Positions 16,953 to 25,585 of a stretch of DNA of 36,530 nucleotides are shown piece after piece. Within the stretch, counting starts at the first letter, position 1, and each line of letters opens with the position of its first letter. The notes under the pieces are model-generated. The model worked only from the letters and a program-made list of their open reading frames with translations. It was not told the origin of the DNA and ran no database searches. The stretch covers positions 1 through 36,530 of the forward strand of contig JAJZEV010000159.1 of NCBI GenBank assembly GCA_021805665.1, given 5' to 3'. Origin of the DNA: Pseudomonadota bacterium. Lineage in GTDB: Bacteria; Pseudomonadota; Alphaproteobacteria; Acetobacterales; Acetobacteraceae. The position numbers were made by a program, and so were the translations under genes.

Positions 16953-17633
16953 ATGAGCGAAACATTCGAGACGATTCTGGGCCACGCGTTCCAGCGTCCG
17001 GAGCTGCTAAAGGAAGCGCTGACCCACCGCTCCGCGGCCCAAAGGAGCGGCGGACGGGGCAGGGCGCGTGCGTCGAATGAGCGTCTGGAATTCATCGGCG
17101 ACCGTGTGCTGGGTCTGACCATGGCCGAGTGGCTGGCAGAGCGCTTCCCGCATGAGCAGGAAGGCGAACTGGGCCGCAGACTCGCTTATCTGGTTTCGCA
17201 GCCCGTTCTGGCTGGTGTCGCCGATTCGATCGGATTGGCCGCCGCGCTGTCGGTGTCCCCCGGGGAAGCCCGGGCTGGCGTCGCGAAACGGGCCACCGTG
17301 CTGGCTGACGCGCTGGAGGCCGCGCTAGGTGCCCTCTATATGGACGGCGGGCTTGGCGTGGCCCGCGATTTTGTGCGGCGTGCCTGGAACGATGCGATGA
17401 CCGTTCAGGCGGAACCTCCGAAGGATGCGAAGACGGCTTTGCAGGAATGGGCTCAGAAACGAGGGCTTGAGTTGCCCGCCTATGAAATTACCGGCCGCTC
17501 CGGCCCGCCCCATGCGCCGGAATTTACCGTGACCGCGACCGTGGGGTCCTCGGTTGCCAGCGGCACCGCCGGCAACCGACGGGCGGCGGAGCAGGCGGCG
17601 GCGGAAACTCTGTTGAACAGGTTGTCGGCATGA
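16953..17633 (+). CDS. rnc: Ribonuclease III
   Basis: 226-residue double-strand RNA endonuclease for rRNA processing and regulatory RNA decay. The signature NERLEFIGD is at 42-50, with further metal ligands Asp119 and Glu122 in LADALEAALGALY. The C-terminal double-strand RNA-binding domain (about 155-226) begins DAKTALQEWAQKRG and ends GNRRAAEQAAAETLL. ATG 16953 lies 13 bases after lepB. The stop overlaps era in an ATGA. All catalytic residues are present. Confidence 0.96.
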   Translation: MSETFETILGHAFQRPELLKEALTHRSAAQRSGGRGRARASNERLEFIGDRVLGLTMAEWLAERFPHEQEGELGRRLAYLVSQPVLAGVADSIGLAAALSVSPGEARAGVAKRATVLADALEAALGALYMDGGLGVARDFVRRAWNDAMTVQAEPPKDAKTALQEWAQKRGLELPAYEITGRSGPPHAPEFTVTATVGSSVASGTAGNRRAAEQAAAETLLNRLSA

Positions 17634-18541
17634 GCACGCCCCCGCCGATGCGATGCGGCTTCGTCGCCATCGTCGGTGCCCCGAACGCGGGCAAATCGAC
17701 GCTGATGAACCGGCTGACCGGGGCGAAACTGTCGATCGTCTCCCCCAAGGCGCAGACCACCCGGTTTCGCGTGTTGGGTATCCTGATGCGGGCGGAATCG
17801 CAGGTGTTGCTGGTCGATACGCCGGGAATTTTCCGCCCCAAACGGAAGCTGGACCGGGCGATGGTGGCGGCGGCGTGGTCGGGTGCGGCCGACGCCGATC
17901 TGGCCATCCTGCTGGTCGATGCGAAATCCGGCATGCGCGACGATGTGCGCGCGATCGCCACCCAACTTGGCACCTCCGGCCGGCGCTGCTGGCTGGTGCT
18001 GAACAAGACCGATCTGGTGGAACCGGCTTCGTTGCTGCCGCTGATCGCCTCGTTGAGCGGGTTGGCCAGGTTTCAGGAGACGTTCATGGTCAGCGCACAG
18101 ACCGGCGACGGCGTGCGCCAACTGGCCGACGCCCTGGCCGCCGTGGTGCCGGAAGGCCCGTGGCTGTATCCCGAGGACGACCTGACCGATTTGCCCGACC
18201 GCCTGCTGGCGGCCGAAACCGTGCGAGAGCAAATCTTCATGCAAACGCATGAGGAAGTGCCCTACGGCGCAACCGTGGAAACGGAGTCGTTCAAGGAGCG
18301 CAAGGACGGTTCGGTGCGGATCGAGGTGACCATTTATGTCGCCCGGCCCGGTCACAAGGCTATTCTGATCGGCGATAAAGGCAGCAAGATCAAGGCCATC
18401 GGTGCGCGTGCCCGGCAGGATCTGGCCGGTCTGCTGGATCGGCCGGTGCATCTGTTCCTCAACGTCAAGGAACGCAAAGGCTGGGATGAGGAAGGTGCTC
18501 GGTTGCGGGCGATCGGGCTGGAAGATCCCGGCAAAGGGTAA
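17630..18541 (+). CDS. era: GTPase Era
   Basis: 303-residue GTPase that binds the 3' end of 16S rRNA and aids 30S assembly. G1 is GAPNAGKST (16-24), G2 is in AQTTRFRVLG, G3 is DTPG (63-66) and G4 is NKTD (125-128). The C-terminal KH domain contains ILIGDKGSKIKAIGARARQDL. Length is normal. It is the last gene of the plus-strand block and ends 7 bases before the stop of the converging channel gene. Confidence 0.96.
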   Translation: MSTPPPMRCGFVAIVGAPNAGKSTLMNRLTGAKLSIVSPKAQTTRFRVLGILMRAESQVLLVDTPGIFRPKRKLDRAMVAAAWSGAADADLAILLVDAKSGMRDDVRAIATQLGTSGRRCWLVLNKTDLVEPASLLPLIASLSGLARFQETFMVSAQTGDGVRQLADALAAVVPEGPWLYPEDDLTDLPDRLLAAETVREQIFMQTHEEVPYGATVETESFKERKDGSVRIEVTIYVARPGHKAILIGDKGSKIKAIGARARQDLAGLLDRPVHLFLNVKERKGWDEEGARLRAIGLEDPGKG

Positions 18542-18548
18542 CGCCGGC

Positions 18549-19742
18549 CTACCGGCCCGACAGCCGGAAGCTGCGGCGGCGGCCATCGCCGAACAACTCG
18601 CTTATCGCCTTGGCCTGTGCCCCGCGGCCGACCAGAACAAGCCCGTCGCCGGTTTCGATCACCGTCGCGGGGTCCGGCCGGGCGAGGCGCCGATTGTCCT
18701 GCCGGTTGATTTGGACGATGAAGAACGCCCCGTTGGCCTGCTGTTCCACCATCTGGACCGTCTTGCCGATCGCCGGGCTTTTCGCCGCCGCTACCACCAC
18801 ATTCATGTCCAGCCCGAGCGAAACCAGGGCCTTTTCGCAGTCTTTCATTGTCTCCGCGTCTGGTAACAGGGCCGCGGTGCCGGGATACAGGATCATCTCG
18901 GCGATGCGTTCGGCGCCGATATGCGCGGGCAGGACCACCTGGTTGGCCCCGGCATGGAGAAGTTTGCTCTCGGTGCTGGGCAACTCGCCGCGGGCGATGA
19001 TCTCCAGCCCGGGGTTCAGGCTGCGGGCGCTGAGGGTGATGAACACGTTGGCCGCGTCGTTCGACAGCACGGTGGCCAGCGTTCTGGCGTGGACGATACC
19101 GGCGGCCTGCAACGCTTCCTCATCCGTCGCATCGGTGTGGATGCAGAGATAGCCAAGGTCCCTGGCGAGGGCCACGGCGGTTTCCGCCTGCTCCAGGATG
19201 ACGATGGGAACGCCCCCGGCCTGCAGTTCTTGCGCCAGCATCACGCCCAGGCGTCCGAAGCCGCAGATGATGACATGGTCGCGCAGGCGGTCGATTTGTG
19301 TGTTCATGCGCTTGAACCCCAGCATCCGGTTAAGCTGATTGAGGGTGATGAACTGGACCAGCGCGCCGGTCAGGAAGATCATGCCGGTGCAGCCCAGGAC
19401 GATCAGGCCGATGGTGATGCCGCGCAGGACCGGCGTGTCCACTGGCATCGTCTCGCCGTATCCGACCGTATAGACGGTGATGATGACCATGTAGAGCGCA
19501 TCGCCGAACCGCCAGCCGTCCGCGACATAGGCGCCGACGGCGAGTGCCATGACCGCCAGCATGTACAGCACGCCCAGCACCAGATTGCGCAGGGGCGATC
19601 CCAGGAAGCGATCCGAAACCGACGCGACGGAGCGGCGCGTCGTGTCGAACACCGCGTGTTTGCGTGTGTCTCGGATGCTTTGGCCCTCGTGGTGCGATGA
19701 TACGGTGCGACGCTTAGCGCATGCACGCAAAGCGCTCAACAC
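18549..19742 (-). CDS. Two-TM potassium channel with RCK (TrkA-N) domain
   Basis: Ion channel of the MthK/Kch type. TM1 is NLVLGVLYMLAVMALAVGAY, the pore helix leads to TVYTVGYGE with the K+ selectivity filter TVGYG, and TM2 is GITIGLIVLGCTGMIFLTGAL. A cytoplasmic Rossmann RCK domain follows (VIICGFGRLGVMLAQEL, then VILEQ and HTDATDEEAL), and then an RCK-C domain ending in LVGRG. The start is uncertain. GTG 19742 (397 residues) has GGGAGG 12 bases upstream, and GTG 19652 gives 367 residues and still keeps TM1. The frame stays open to 20135, but that part overlaps recO and is not channel-like. It is divergent from recO with a 42-base gap. Role: gated K+ flux in the inner membrane. Confidence 0.88.
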   Translation of the reverse strand: MLSALRACAKRRTVSSHHEGQSIRDTRKHAVFDTTRRSVASVSDRFLGSPLRNLVLGVLYMLAVMALAVGAYVADGWRFGDALYMVIITVYTVGYGETMPVDTPVLRGITIGLIVLGCTGMIFLTGALVQFITLNQLNRMLGFKRMNTQIDRLRDHVIICGFGRLGVMLAQELQAGGVPIVILEQAETAVALARDLGYLCIHTDATDEEALQAAGIVHARTLATVLSNDAANVFITLSARSLNPGLEIIARGELPSTESKLLHAGANQVVLPAHIGAERIAEMILYPGTAALLPDAETMKDCEKALVSLGLDMNVVVAAAKSPAIGKTVQMVEQQANGAFFIVQINRQDNRRLARPDPATVIETGDGLVLVGRGAQAKAISELFGDGRRRSFRLSGR

Positions 19743-19772
19743 GCGCCAATGGCGCCTCCCGGCCATCCCGGC

Positions 19773-19778
19773 TAAAAT
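19773..19778 (+). promoter_or_regulatory. Candidate -10 of a leaderless recO promoter
   Basis: TAAAAT ends exactly six bases before the recO ATG at 19785, and there is no ribosome site between. A start of transcription at the usual distance would fall on the ATG itself. The -35 position (TGGCGC) is poor. A GCGCC-AAT-GGCGC repeat (19743-19755) lies at the -35 and could hold a regulator shared with the divergent channel gene. Confidence 0.35.
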
Positions 19779-19784
19779 CGCCGC

Positions 19785-20537
19785 ATGGAATGGGATGCCC
19801 CCGCGATCGTGCTGGATGTCCGCCCCTACGGCGAGGGCGATGCCCTGGCCACGGTGATGACCCTGGAACACGGCCCACACCGGGGGCTCGCCCGCGGCGG
19901 CGCCTCCCGTGGCAAGGCTGCCACCTGGCAGGCCGGCAACATGGTCCAGGTACACTGGACTGCCCGCCTCTCCGATCACCTCGGCAGTTTCTCCGGGGAA
20001 TTGATCCATGCCGGTGCGGCGCACGCCATGCAGGACGCGATGGCGCTGTCCATGCTGACCGCGATTTGCGCCGTCGCGGAGGGTGCGGTCCCCGAACGCG
20101 AACCGCATCCCCGCATCTTCGATGGCCTGCTGCACCTGATCCCCCGCCTGGCGCTGGGGGACGCCACGCTGACTGGCCTGATCGAATGGGAACTGGCCGT
20201 GCTCTCCGACCTCGGCTACGGCCTGGACCTGACATCCTGCGCGGTGACGGGCCGGACCGAGGGCCTGGCCTATGTCTCACCGAAGTCCGGACGGGCGGTC
20301 AGCGAGGAAGGGGCAGGGGCCTGGGCGGCACGCCTGTTAACTCTGCCGGGCTTCCTGACCGGGTCTGCCCAGCCGGATATGGCCGCCTGGCGCGACGGTC
20401 TGCGCCTGACCAGCCACTTCCTGGCGCGGGACGCATTCGGAAATCAGCATCGCCCTCTGCCACAGGCCCGGGCAATGCTATACGACCGAGTCTCCGCCGC
20501 AGCGCAAAAGGACGACGTGACCGAAAATGCCGGATGA
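19785..20537 (+). CDS. recO: DNA repair protein RecO
   Basis: 250-residue recombination mediator that, with RecF and RecR, loads RecA on gapped DNA. The N-terminal OB-fold part begins [26 protein letters not shown], with the typical [12 protein letters not shown] loop. The helical C-terminal domain contains [20 protein letters not shown], where a zinc site would lie in many relatives; only one Cys is seen, so zinc binding is doubtful. Start at ATG 19785 is the only start that keeps the OB fold. Its end overlaps parC by 11 bases. Confidence 0.93.
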   Translation: MEWDAPAIVLDVRPYGEGDALATVMTLEHGPHRGLARGGASRGKAATWQAGNMVQVHWTARLSDHLGSFSGELIHAGAAHAMQDAMALSMLTAICAVAEGAVPEREPHPRIFDGLLHLIPRLALGDATLTGLIEWELAVLSDLGYGLDLTSCAVTGRTEGLAYVSPKSGRAVSEEGAGAWAARLLTLPGFLTGSAQPDMAAWRDGLRLTSHFLARDAFGNQHRPLPQARAMLYDRVSAAAQKDDVTENAG

Positions 20538-22743
20538 TCTCGCTGGCCTGATACAGAATGTCGATCTCAAGGACGCACTGTCGGAGCGTTATCTGGCCTA
20601 TGCGCTGTCCACCATTATGTCCCGCTCGCTGCCGGATGTGCGCGATGGGCTGAAGCCGGTGCACCGACGGCTGATCTACGCCATGCACCAGTTGAAGCTG
20701 GACCCGACGGCCGGCTTCAAGAAATGCGCCCGCGTGGTCGGCGACGTGATGGGTAAATACCATCCGCACGGCGACGCCTCGATCTACGACGCCATGGTCC
20801 GCATGGCGCAGGAATTCGCCGCCCGCTACCCGCTGGTCGAAGGCCAGGGCAACTTCGGCAACATCGACGGCGATAACGCCGCCGCCATGCGCTACACCGA
20901 GGCTCGGTTGACCCTCGTCGCCCGGGCGATGCTGTCCGGGATCGACGAAAACGCCGTCGATTTCCGCCCGACCTATGACGGCGAGGAATCCGAACCGATC
21001 GTCCTGCCGGGTGCGTTCCCGAACCTGCTGGCCAATGGCGCGGCCGGGATCGCCGTTGGCATGGCGACCTCCATCCCGCCGCACAATGCCGGCGAGGTCT
21101 GCGCGGCCGCGATTCACCTGATCCAGAACCCCGACGCCACCACCGCTGACCTGATCAAACATATGCCCGGGCCGGATTTCCCCACCGGCGGCGTGTTGGT
21201 GGAGGATCAGGCGGCGATCCTGGCCGCCTATGAAACCGGCCGCGGCGGCTTCCGTCTGCGCGCGAAGTGGGCGGTCGAGAAGGGCAAGCACGGCACCTGG
21301 TCCATCGTCGTCACCGAGATCCCCTATCAGGTTCAGAAATCCCGGTTGATCGAACAGGTCGCCCAGTTGATGGAGGACAAGAAGCTGCCGTTCCTGGGCG
21401 ATATCCGGGACGAAAGCAGCGATGTCATCCGCCTGGTGCTGGAACCGAAGACCCGCGGCGTCGAACCCGAAGTGCTGATGGAGACGGTCTTCCGAGCGAC
21501 GGCACTGGAAACGCGGTTTCCGTTGAATATGAACGTGCTGGACGCGACTCGCACGCCCCGGGTGATGCCGCTGAAAGAGGTGCTGCGGTCGTGGCTGGAT
21601 CACCGGCATCAGGTCCTGGTGCGTCGGTCGGAACACCGGCTGGGCGTCATCGAACGCCGCCTGGAAATCCTGGACGGCTACCTGATCGCTTATCTGAACC
21701 TGGACGAAGTGATCGCGATCATCCGCGAGGAAGAGCATCCCAAGCCCCGGCTGATGGACCGGTTCGGCCTGACCGACGTGCAGGCTGAAGCGATCCTGAA
21801 CATGCGCCTGCGCAGCCTGCGCAAGCTGGAGGAGATGGAAATCCGCAAGGAACACAAATCGCTCTCCAAGGAACTCAAGGACCTGCGAACGCTGCTGGGT
21901 ACGGACAAGCTGCGCTGGGCGAGGATCGCGGAGGAGCTGGAAGACACCCGAAAGCAGTTCGGCTCCGGCCCGCTGGGCGACAGGCGTACCGAACTGGGTG
22001 CCGCGCCGGTCGCGATCGAAATCGACACGGACGCCTTCGTGGAGCGTGAGCCGATTACCGTGATCCTGTCCGAAAAAGGCTGGATACGCGCGGTGAAAGG
22101 GGCGGTTGCGGACCCGAACGACCTGAAGTTCAAAGAGGGCGACAAACTGCGCCTGCTGCTGCCTTGCCAGACCACCGACCGGCTGACGTTGCTGGCAACG
22201 AACGGCAAGGCATTCACGCTGAAGGCGGGCGACCTGCCGCGCGGGCGCGGCGACGGGCAGCCGGTGCGCCTGCTGGCCGAACTGACGAACGAAGACGATA
22301 TCGCCGCCCTGTTCGTCGCGGCGGAGGGCACAAAGTACCTTATCGCGTCCAACTCCGGTCGCGGATTCATCGTCGCGGCGGCTGACCTGCTGGCCGAAAA
22401 GCGCACCGGCAAGCAGGTGCTGAACCTGAAGCCGAAGGAGGAGGCGGCGTTGTGTGTCCCGGCCGATGGCGACCATGTCGCGATCATCGGCACGAACCGG
22501 CGCCTGCTGGTGTTTCCGCTGGATCAGGTGCCGGAGATGGCGCGCGGGGCCGGGGTTATCCTGCAGCGTTACAAGGACGGCGACCTGTCGGACATCAAGA
22601 TATTCCGGCTGGCCGACGGGCTAACCTGGAAGCTGGGGGAGCGGATGCGGACGGAAACAGACCTTCGTCCCTGGCTGGCCGAACGGGGCAGCTCTGGCCG
22701 CCTGCCTCCGAACGGCTTCCCGAAGGGACCGAAGTTCGCCTGA
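20527..22743 (+). CDS. parC: DNA topoisomerase IV subunit A
   Basis: 738-residue ParC, which with ParE unlinks daughter chromosomes. Length and a short C-terminal domain separate it from GyrA, and the start ([41 protein letters not shown]) is ParC-like. The catalytic tyrosine is Tyr123 in [10 protein letters not shown]. In the quinolone region [12 protein letters not shown], Ala84 stands where E. coli ParC has Ser80. The C-terminal third has beta-pinwheel blades ([36 protein letters not shown]). It overlaps recO and ends at a convergent hairpin. Confidence 0.95.
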   Translation: MPDDLAGLIQNVDLKDALSERYLAYALSTIMSRSLPDVRDGLKPVHRRLIYAMHQLKLDPTAGFKKCARVVGDVMGKYHPHGDASIYDAMVRMAQEFAARYPLVEGQGNFGNIDGDNAAAMRYTEARLTLVARAMLSGIDENAVDFRPTYDGEESEPIVLPGAFPNLLANGAAGIAVGMATSIPPHNAGEVCAAAIHLIQNPDATTADLIKHMPGPDFPTGGVLVEDQAAILAAYETGRGGFRLRAKWAVEKGKHGTWSIVVTEIPYQVQKSRLIEQVAQLMEDKKLPFLGDIRDESSDVIRLVLEPKTRGVEPEVLMETVFRATALETRFPLNMNVLDATRTPRVMPLKEVLRSWLDHRHQVLVRRSEHRLGVIERRLEILDGYLIAYLNLDEVIAIIREEEHPKPRLMDRFGLTDVQAEAILNMRLRSLRKLEEMEIRKEHKSLSKELKDLRTLLGTDKLRWARIAEELEDTRKQFGSGPLGDRRTELGAAPVAIEIDTDAFVEREPITVILSEKGWIRAVKGAVADPNDLKFKEGDKLRLLLPCQTTDRLTLLATNGKAFTLKAGDLPRGRGDGQPVRLLAELTNEDDIAALFVAAEGTKYLIASNSGRGFIVAAADLLAEKRTGKQVLNLKPKEEAALCVPADGDHVAIIGTNRRLLVFPLDQVPEMARGAGVILQRYKDGDLSDIKIFRLADGLTWKLGERMRTETDLRPWLAERGSSGRLPPNGFPKGPKFA

Positions 22744-22760
22744 ACCGACAGCCTGCCGAA

Positions 22761-22781
22761 CCGGGGCCTACCAGGCCCCGG
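22761..22781. terminator. Bidirectional hairpin between parC and the 703-residue gene
   Basis: CCGGGGCCT-ACC-AGGCCCCGG is a perfect 9-base stem with a 3-base loop. It lies 17 bases after the parC stop and overlaps the stop codon of the converging gene. No T run follows on either strand, so it is a strong stem without the classic tail. Its place between converging genes fits two-way termination. Confidence 0.6.
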
Positions 22782-24879
22782 AGACGGCCGCCATCAATGT
22801 CTGCTGCGCGATGACGGTCATGATCGGAATTTCCGGGATCGGCACGTCCCCGGTCAGCGCCCGGGCCACCGGGATCAGATCGGCTGCGCGCTTGCGGTAT
22901 TTCGGGTCGATGGCGCCCTCGCACCACATGGCCATCAGCACGAAACGCTCCGCCCACCGCGCCCGCGTCGCCGGCAGAATCCGGTTCAGCACCACGTCCA
23001 TCATGCCGGCCCGGTCGTTACGCGCGAACCCGGCCAGGGCGTCGCGTACGGCCGGTCCGTCCTCGAACCAGGACAGGATGATCCGGTCGTCCTCCATCCA
23101 GGTCAGGCCGCGGGTAAAGGCGGCGGCAACCGCTTCAGCCCCGCGGGCGTCCGGCGCCAGGTCCTGCCACATCCGTTCGGCTTCCGCCGCGATGTCCAGG
23201 CGCCGGTCTTTCCAATCGGCGCCCCCTGCCAGTTCGGCGAATCTCAGCAGCCCATCGGGCGGCACGGAGCCAGCCTCCACCGCGGTGCCAATGGCATGTT
23301 GGGCCATGAGATCCAGATAGGACCTGCTGACCTGCGCGAACGTGCTTTGCAGCTTTACTTCGCGCAGCATGGTGGCGATCTCGCGACGCGGCACATCGGA
23401 GTCACCCCAGACATCGACAACGCCTTCGCCATGGCGGATCAACAGGCCGGCGAACACGCCTTTTTTGCCCGCCCGATCGACCGCCAGCAGGCTTTGCGCC
23501 CCTGAACCGTCGATCATCGAGGCATGAAACTCCTGCACCGCGCCTGGGACTGGCCAACTGCCGATTTCCACCCCCGCCAGGCGGGCTTTGCGGATCGCGG
23601 AATCCAGCGCGGGCCGGTCGGCGGGCGGCAGCCAGTTCCGCACGGCGATGGATCGGCGCAAGGCAGCTGGCGACAGAGTCTCCGGGTGGGCCGACTGTCC
23701 CAGCGCCAGGGCGGCGTTGCGCCGCACCGCCGGGTCGGCGTCCAGCAGCATCAGCGGCACCGCATCGCGCAGCACCAGATGCGGCGACAAAGCCATCTCG
23801 GTGGCCAGAAAGCTGCGCAAGTCGCCCGGCATCATCGCCGCGGACGATTTCAAACCCTCGATCACCTCCTCGGGCGAGGATGCCATCCCCGCCATTTGGT
23901 CCAGGAATCCGCGCAGCGTTCCGACCATATCGTCGGTCGGTTCGGCATCGCCCAGCGCCAGACCGGCGCTTGCCAGGGCGACTTTAACGTCCTCGGACAC
24001 CGGAACCCGGGCATGGGTCATGGCCGCGGCCATCTCGAACCAATCCTCGCGGGGGATGGTTTTGGCCTCGCCCAGTGCGATCAGCCGCTGCTGGTAGTCG
24101 GACAGCATGCGGATCGCCCAGTCCCAGCCGGCGTCCTGCCGGTAGCGGACAAATTCCAACTGCTGGGCCAGCAGATCCTGATACGCCTCCAGCAGGGTAT
24201 CGTTGCGCTGTTTGCCGACGGCGGCGGCTTCGGCGATCAGCAGATCGACGATGACCGGCAGGACCTGCGGCATCTCCTCCAGCCAGCCGGCATCCTCGTC
24301 GTTCGGACCCGCCTCCGGATTGCGCGCCAGCTTCTTGGCGATGGCCTTGACCCGGCCGCGGTCCAGCGCGGTTGCCGCGGGCGGCTCCCCCGGATCGTCG
24401 CCGATTCGGGGGTTTTCGGACTCGTCGTCCAGCGCCCCGAACAGGTCTTCGATTTCCTCGTCGTCCAGGTCGATCGCCTCGATCGCCTCGAAGACCGCAT
24501 CGCAGCCGGCGATGATGGCTTTCGCCGAACCGGTGCGGCTGACGATCTTGGATTTCCGCAGCTCTTCCTGATCGAAGTCCCACAGCCCCTCGATCGTGGC
24601 GGTGAATTTCGGATGGGCGATGGACACGCGAAACGCCGTTGGCGTGCGCAGCGCATCGATCGACAGCTCGCATTCGCCGTCGTCCAGATCGATCGTCATT
24701 TCCGCCAGATCCATCACGGCCTGGCTGCCGCCGCGAAACGCCGCGATGGCGGCTTTGTAACCGTCTTCGTGATCGGGGTCGAAAAAGTATTCCGACAGGA
24801 TATCCCCGGCCAGGTCCAGCAGCACCTGATCGGCCGCGTCCGGCTTGCCGCCGGCCCGGTCGGATTTTCCCTTGGCCAT
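22768..24879 (-). CDS. Unrecognised 703-residue protein, last gene of the rpmH-yidC-engB operon
   Basis: I do not recognise a named family. The start (MAKGKSDRAGGKPDAADQ) is charged. The N-terminal 200 residues are acidic and hold a compact domain (IHPKFTATIEG-like strand region, then DFDQEELRKSKIV) and an acidic stretch, AIEAIDLDDEEIEDLFGALD. The middle and C-terminal parts look all-helical, with HEAT-like units, for example RDAVPLMLLDADPAVRRNAALALGQ and later WFEDGPAVRDALAGFARN. No signal peptide or membrane helix is seen, so it should be cytoplasmic. The start is well set: AAGGAG lies 8 bases before ATG 24879, and the gene begins 19 bases after engB. Coding looks normal. A scaffold role in ribosome or membrane-protein biogenesis is a guess from position only. 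Confidence 0.82.
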   Translation of the reverse strand: MAKGKSDRAGGKPDAADQVLLDLAGDILSEYFFDPDHEDGYKAAIAAFRGGSQAVMDLAEMTIDLDDGECELSIDALRTPTAFRVSIAHPKFTATIEGLWDFDQEELRKSKIVSRTGSAKAIIAGCDAVFEAIEAIDLDDEEIEDLFGALDDESENPRIGDDPGEPPAATALDRGRVKAIAKKLARNPEAGPNDEDAGWLEEMPQVLPVIVDLLIAEAAAVGKQRNDTLLEAYQDLLAQQLEFVRYRQDAGWDWAIRMLSDYQQRLIALGEAKTIPREDWFEMAAAMTHARVPVSEDVKVALASAGLALGDAEPTDDMVGTLRGFLDQMAGMASSPEEVIEGLKSSAAMMPGDLRSFLATEMALSPHLVLRDAVPLMLLDADPAVRRNAALALGQSAHPETLSPAALRRSIAVRNWLPPADRPALDSAIRKARLAGVEIGSWPVPGAVQEFHASMIDGSGAQSLLAVDRAGKKGVFAGLLIRHGEGVVDVWGDSDVPRREIATMLREVKLQSTFAQVSRSYLDLMAQHAIGTAVEAGSVPPDGLLRFAELAGGADWKDRRLDIAAEAERMWQDLAPDARGAEAVAAAFTRGLTWMEDDRIILSWFEDGPAVRDALAGFARNDRAGMMDVVLNRILPATRARWAERFVLMAMWCEGAIDPKYRKRAADLIPVARALTGDVPIPEIPIMTVIAQQTLMAAVSGAW

Positions 24880-24898
24880 TGAACGCGCTCCTTGGTGG

Positions 24899-25585
24899 TT
24901 AGTCGGCGAGCGAGGTCAGTTCGGCCCTTAACGCCGGAATCCCGTCGCCCGTCTCGCTGCTGGTGTGCAGTATGTGCGGAAACGCCGCCGCATGCACGCG
25001 GGCCAAGCCCTCGGCCTCGGCGATTTTGCGCGCCAGGGCGGTGGGCTTCAGGGCATCGGTCTTGGTCAGCACCAACTGGAAGGTCACTGCCGCGCGGTCC
25101 AGCAGGTCCATCACGTCGCGATCCGCCTGCTTCAGTTCGATGCGCGAATCCAGCAGCAGCATGACCCGGCGCAGGGTGGGGCGGCCACGCAGATATTCGA
25201 ACATCATGCCCTGCCAGTCGGCTTTGATGTCCTTCGATGCCCGGGCGTAGCCATACCCGGGCATGTCCACCAGGGTCAGGCGGTCGCCGAGGTTGAAGAA
25301 GTTCAACTGCCGTGTCCGCCCCGGTTCCGACGAGACGCGGGCCAGAGCGTTCCGCCCGGTCAGCGCATTCAGCAGGCTGGATTTACCGACGTTGGAGCGG
25401 CCGGCGAAGGCGATTTCGGTTCCCGCCAGGGGCGGCAGTTGCTCCAGCTTTTGCGCGCCGAAGAAGAACGTGCATTCGGCGGCGAACAGCAGGCGGCCGG
25501 CTTCCAGCGCGGCCGCCTGTTCCTCGGGCGTCAGGTTCTGGCCAGCGAGGGCTTGGCCAGTTTCGTGCTGCGTTGAATCAACCAT
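24899..25585 (-). CDS. engB: Ribosome biogenesis GTPase EngB (YihA/YsxC)
   Basis: 228-residue TRAFAC GTPase needed for 50S subunit assembly. G1 is GRSNVGKS (62-69), G2 is in PGRTRQLNFF, G3 is DMPGYGYA (from 107) and G4 is TKTD. Start ATG 25585 lies inside the yidC 3' end, a 55-base overlap, because no ATG, GTG or TTG lies between it and the GTPase core. A CTG start nearer the yidC stop cannot be excluded. It is followed by the 703-residue gene. Confidence 0.92.
   Translation of the reverse strand: MVDSTQHETGQALAGQNLTPEEQAAALEAGRLLFAAECTFFFGAQKLEQLPPLAGTEIAFAGRSNVGKSSLLNALTGRNALARVSSEPGRTRQLNFFNLGDRLTLVDMPGYGYARASKDIKADWQGMMFEYLRGRPTLRRVMLLLDSRIELKQADRDVMDLLDRAAVTFQLVLTKTDALKPTALARKIAEAEGLARVHAAAFPHILHTSSETGDGIPALRAELTSLAD

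Noticed and set aside
18543..18556. GCCGG-CCTA-CCGGC repeat between era and the channel gene
   Set aside because: Five-base GC stems are frequent here, and there is no T run; too weak to call a terminator.
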